Shown here one piece after another: positions 62,264-64,000 of a stretch of DNA of 64,000 nucleotides. The stretch is taken from the NCBI GenBank assembly GCA_015057585.1, contig SVEF01000005.1:62001-126000 (forward strand), in the 5' to 3' direction. Origin of the DNA: Lachnospiraceae bacterium (GTDB lineage: Bacteria; Bacillota; Clostridia; Lachnospirales; Lachnospiraceae). Position numbers and translations under genes: made by a program. Under the pieces are notes generated by a model. That model was not told the origin of the DNA. It was given only the letters and a program-made list of their open reading frames with translations, and did not search any database. Position 1 is the first letter of the stretch, and each line of letters starts with the position of its first letter.

Positions 62264-64000
62264 TTAGTGCTTTCCGAACTTTCTCTGGAAGAACTTCACG
62301 ATTTCCACAACCGGAATTACCAGAATACCAAGGCCGATGGCAACAAGGTACTCGGTCAGGTTTACATGGGTAAACCTGAAGGCATTTGCAAGGAAAGGAA
62401 CCTCACAAACCAGTGTGGTAGCAAGCAGGGTACCAACCGCTGCAATCAGGAGAATCTTATTCTGTCCGTTTAAACGGAAAATGCTGCCTCGCTGGGAGCG
62501 CATGTTGAAGCTGTGGAAGATTTCGGCCATGGACATGGTAAGGAAGGCCATGGTAGTACCTTCTGCACTGTCGGTAATTGCCCAGTTCCCGTGTTCCATA
62601 TAATGTCCGAGGAAGAAGGAAACAAGTACAAGTACGGAAACCATGAGACCCTGATAAGCCATGTCAAAGCCCATACCGCCGGCAAAAACACCTGCCTTTG
62701 CATCACGAGGCTTACGTTTCATGATGTCCGGCTCGGCCTTTTCCATACCAAGAGCAAGTGCAGGGAAGCAGTCGGTAACTAAGTTAATCCATAACAGATG
62801 TACCGGCTTTAAGATAGTAAAGCCCATCAAGGTTGCTACAAAAATACTGATAACCTCACTCATGTTGGAGCCGAGTAAGAACTGGATGGCTTTACGGATG
62901 TTGTCGTAAATACGACGGCCTTCCTCTACCGCACCTACGATAGTTGCAAAGTTATCATCGGTAAGTACCATGTCGGCAACGTTCTTTGTAACGTCAGTAC
63001 CGGTAATACCCATGCCGACACCGATATCTGCCGACTTGATGGAAGGTGCGTCGTTTACACCGTCACCTGTCATCGCAGTCACATAGCCTGCGGCACGCCA
63101 TGCATTGACGATACGGGTTTTGTGCTCCGGCTGTACGCGGGCATATACGGAAATGTTTTCGAGTTCCTTTGCAAATTCCTCATCGCTTAAGTCGTTTAAC
63201 TGGGAGCCGGTGATGGCACGCTTGCCTTCGGTTAAGATGCCGAGTTCTCTAGCAATTGCCATAGCGGTATCGATGTGGTCGCCGGTAATCATGATAGCAC
63301 GGATACCTGCGGAATTACATTCGGTAATGGCATCCTTAACCTCCGGGCGAACCGGGTCAATCATACCGGTTAAGCCGACAAAGCAAAGGTCGTGTTCCAG
63401 GGCATCCGCTTCATAAACCGGTTCAAAATCCCAGATGCGTTCTGCGCAGGCAAGAACACGGAGAGCACGGTCCGCCATTTCCTTGTTTGCCTTTAAAATT
63501 TCGGTACGGTATTCGTCTGTCATAGGAGTCGGAACACCGTCCTTTAAATAATGAGTACAACGGTCAAGCACTACGTCCGGAGCACCCTTTGTGTACTGTA
63601 AAAAGCGGCCGTCCTTAGCATGAACGGTAGACATCATCTTTCTGCCGGAGTCAAACGGCGCCTCGCCGCTTCTTGGAAATTCTGCTTTTAAAGCGGTCTT
63701 TGGAAGACTAAGGTTGTTTGCCCAAACGACCAAAGCAGCTTCGGTAGGCTCACCGGTGACATTGCCGTCTGCATCCAGTTCGGCGTCACTGGAAAGTGCC
63801 ATTGCGGTGGCAAGTTTTGTATCGCTTTCGCCAAAGAAATCAACAACAGTCATCTTGTTCTGTGTCAGGGTACCTGTCTTATCGGAGCAGATAATCTGTG
63901 CACAGCCGAGGGTTTCCACGGCGGTCAGACGACGGATGATGGCGTTACGCTTTGACATGTTGGTAACGCCGATGGAAAGAACGACGGTAACAACCGCAGC
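62264..64000 (-). CDS. Calcium-transporting P-type ATPase, C-terminal part (5' end outside window)
   Basis: 578 codons of a P2-type cation ATPase run in from the right edge on the minus strand. The phosphorylation motif CSDKTGTLTQNKM lies near the start. KGAPDVVLDRC (nucleotide binding), MITGDHIDTAMAIA and the hinge MTGDGVNDAPSIKSADIGVGMG follow. The end has four or more spans, including LLWINLVTDCFPALALGME with ion-site Asn and Asp. It looks like bacterial SERCA/PMCA-type Ca pumps of about 870-890 residues, so about 300 N-terminal residues are missing here only because of the window edge. Confidence 0.93.
   Translation of the reverse strand, partial: AAVVTVVLSIGVTNMSKRNAIIRRLTAVETLGCAQIICSDKTGTLTQNKMTVVDFFGESDTKLATAMALSSDAELDADGNVTGEPTEAALVVWANNLSLPKTALKAEFPRSGEAPFDSGRKMMSTVHAKDGRFLQYTKGAPDVVLDRCTHYLKDGVPTPMTDEYRTEILKANKEMADRALRVLACAERIWDFEPVYEADALEHDLCFVGLTGMIDPVRPEVKDAITECNSAGIRAIMITGDHIDTAMAIARELGILTEGKRAITGSQLNDLSDEEFAKELENISVYARVQPEHKTRIVNAWRAAGYVTAMTGDGVNDAPSIKSADIGVGMGITGTDVTKNVADMVLTDDNFATIVGAVEEGRRIYDNIRKAIQFLLGSNMSEVISIFVATLMGFTILKPVHLLWINLVTDCFPALALGMEKAEPDIMKRKPRDAKAGVFAGGMGFDMAYQGLMVSVLVLVSFFLGHYMEHGNWAITDSAEGTTMAFLTMSMAEIFHSFNMRSQRGSIFRLNGQNKILLIAAVGTLLATTLVCEVPFLANAFRFTHVNLTEYLVAIGLGILVIPVVEIVKFFQRKFGKH

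Overview
The window looks like a chromosomal stretch of a spore-forming, anaerobic, gut-type Firmicute, most likely a member of the Lachnospiraceae. The evidence is a cotJABC spore-coat operon, a T-box leader ahead of thrS, a Csp/subtilisin-like S8 protease, a C_GCAxxG_C_C protein, FeoB with its Cys-rich partner, and several secreted proteins with Thr-Pro-rich linkers. No rRNA, tRNA, CRISPR array, prophage or intact insertion sequence was recognised. About 50 genes were assigned, nearly all on the + strand. The minus-strand genes are a YitT-family protein, a histidine phosphatase, a DtxR-type regulator and a truncated Ca-type P-ATPase at the right edge.

Layout: 0-4.2 kb holds spore coat genes, a VanZ-like protein, YitT and NagA, with yitT and nagA sharing an overlapped divergent promoter. 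4.3-9.4 kb holds a DUF4358-type lipoprotein, then an operon of ECF sigma factor, anti-sigma-like protein, MBOAT acyltransferase and DHHW protein. 9.4-16.9 kb holds a Phd-Doc toxin-antitoxin pair, two methyltransferases, a MIF-like tautomerase, xylulokinase, a histidine phosphatase, 5-formyl-THF cyclo-ligase and Hsp33. 17.7-25.5 kb holds a PstS-like lipoprotein and an ABC exporter whose permease carries an approximately 575-residue coiled-coil hairpin. 25.6-36 kb holds M18 aminopeptidase, dUTPase, a chemoreceptor, a C_GCAxxG_C_C protein, a dihydrouridine synthase, an AAA/DUF4143 ATPase and a large Cys-rich surface protein. 36.3-53.9 kb holds T-box/thrS, MATE, and then about ten same-strand genes joining second-messenger proteins (HD-GYP, CHASE2-cyclase) with a membrane protein, InlB-like and FecR-like exported proteins, a glycosyltransferase, GH42 beta-galactosidase and PepF. 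54-57.1 kb holds iron uptake (DtxR-type regulator, feoA, feoB, FeoB-associated protein) with two matching operators. 57.3-64 kb holds a Cache-HAMP-GGDEF protein, an S8 protease, an alpha/beta hydrolase and the P-type ATPase fragment.

The most unusual content is non-coding. Three copies (about 9.4, 17.0 and 58.9 kb) of a roughly 365-nt element form one long imperfect hairpin ending in a cloverleaf-like core. Stems are kept by compensatory changes while the sequence diverges. Each copy sits directly behind the stop codon of a + strand gene, and each is followed by a reverse-complement copy of the host sequence just upstream of it (in two copies including the gene's last codons), then by a conserved small hairpin. 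In the third copy the core is inverted relative to its flanks. Two further long palindromes, between thrS and the MATE gene and between pepF and the DtxR-type gene, also run their arms into the ends of coding sequence. I do not recognise this as a named repeat or RNA family.
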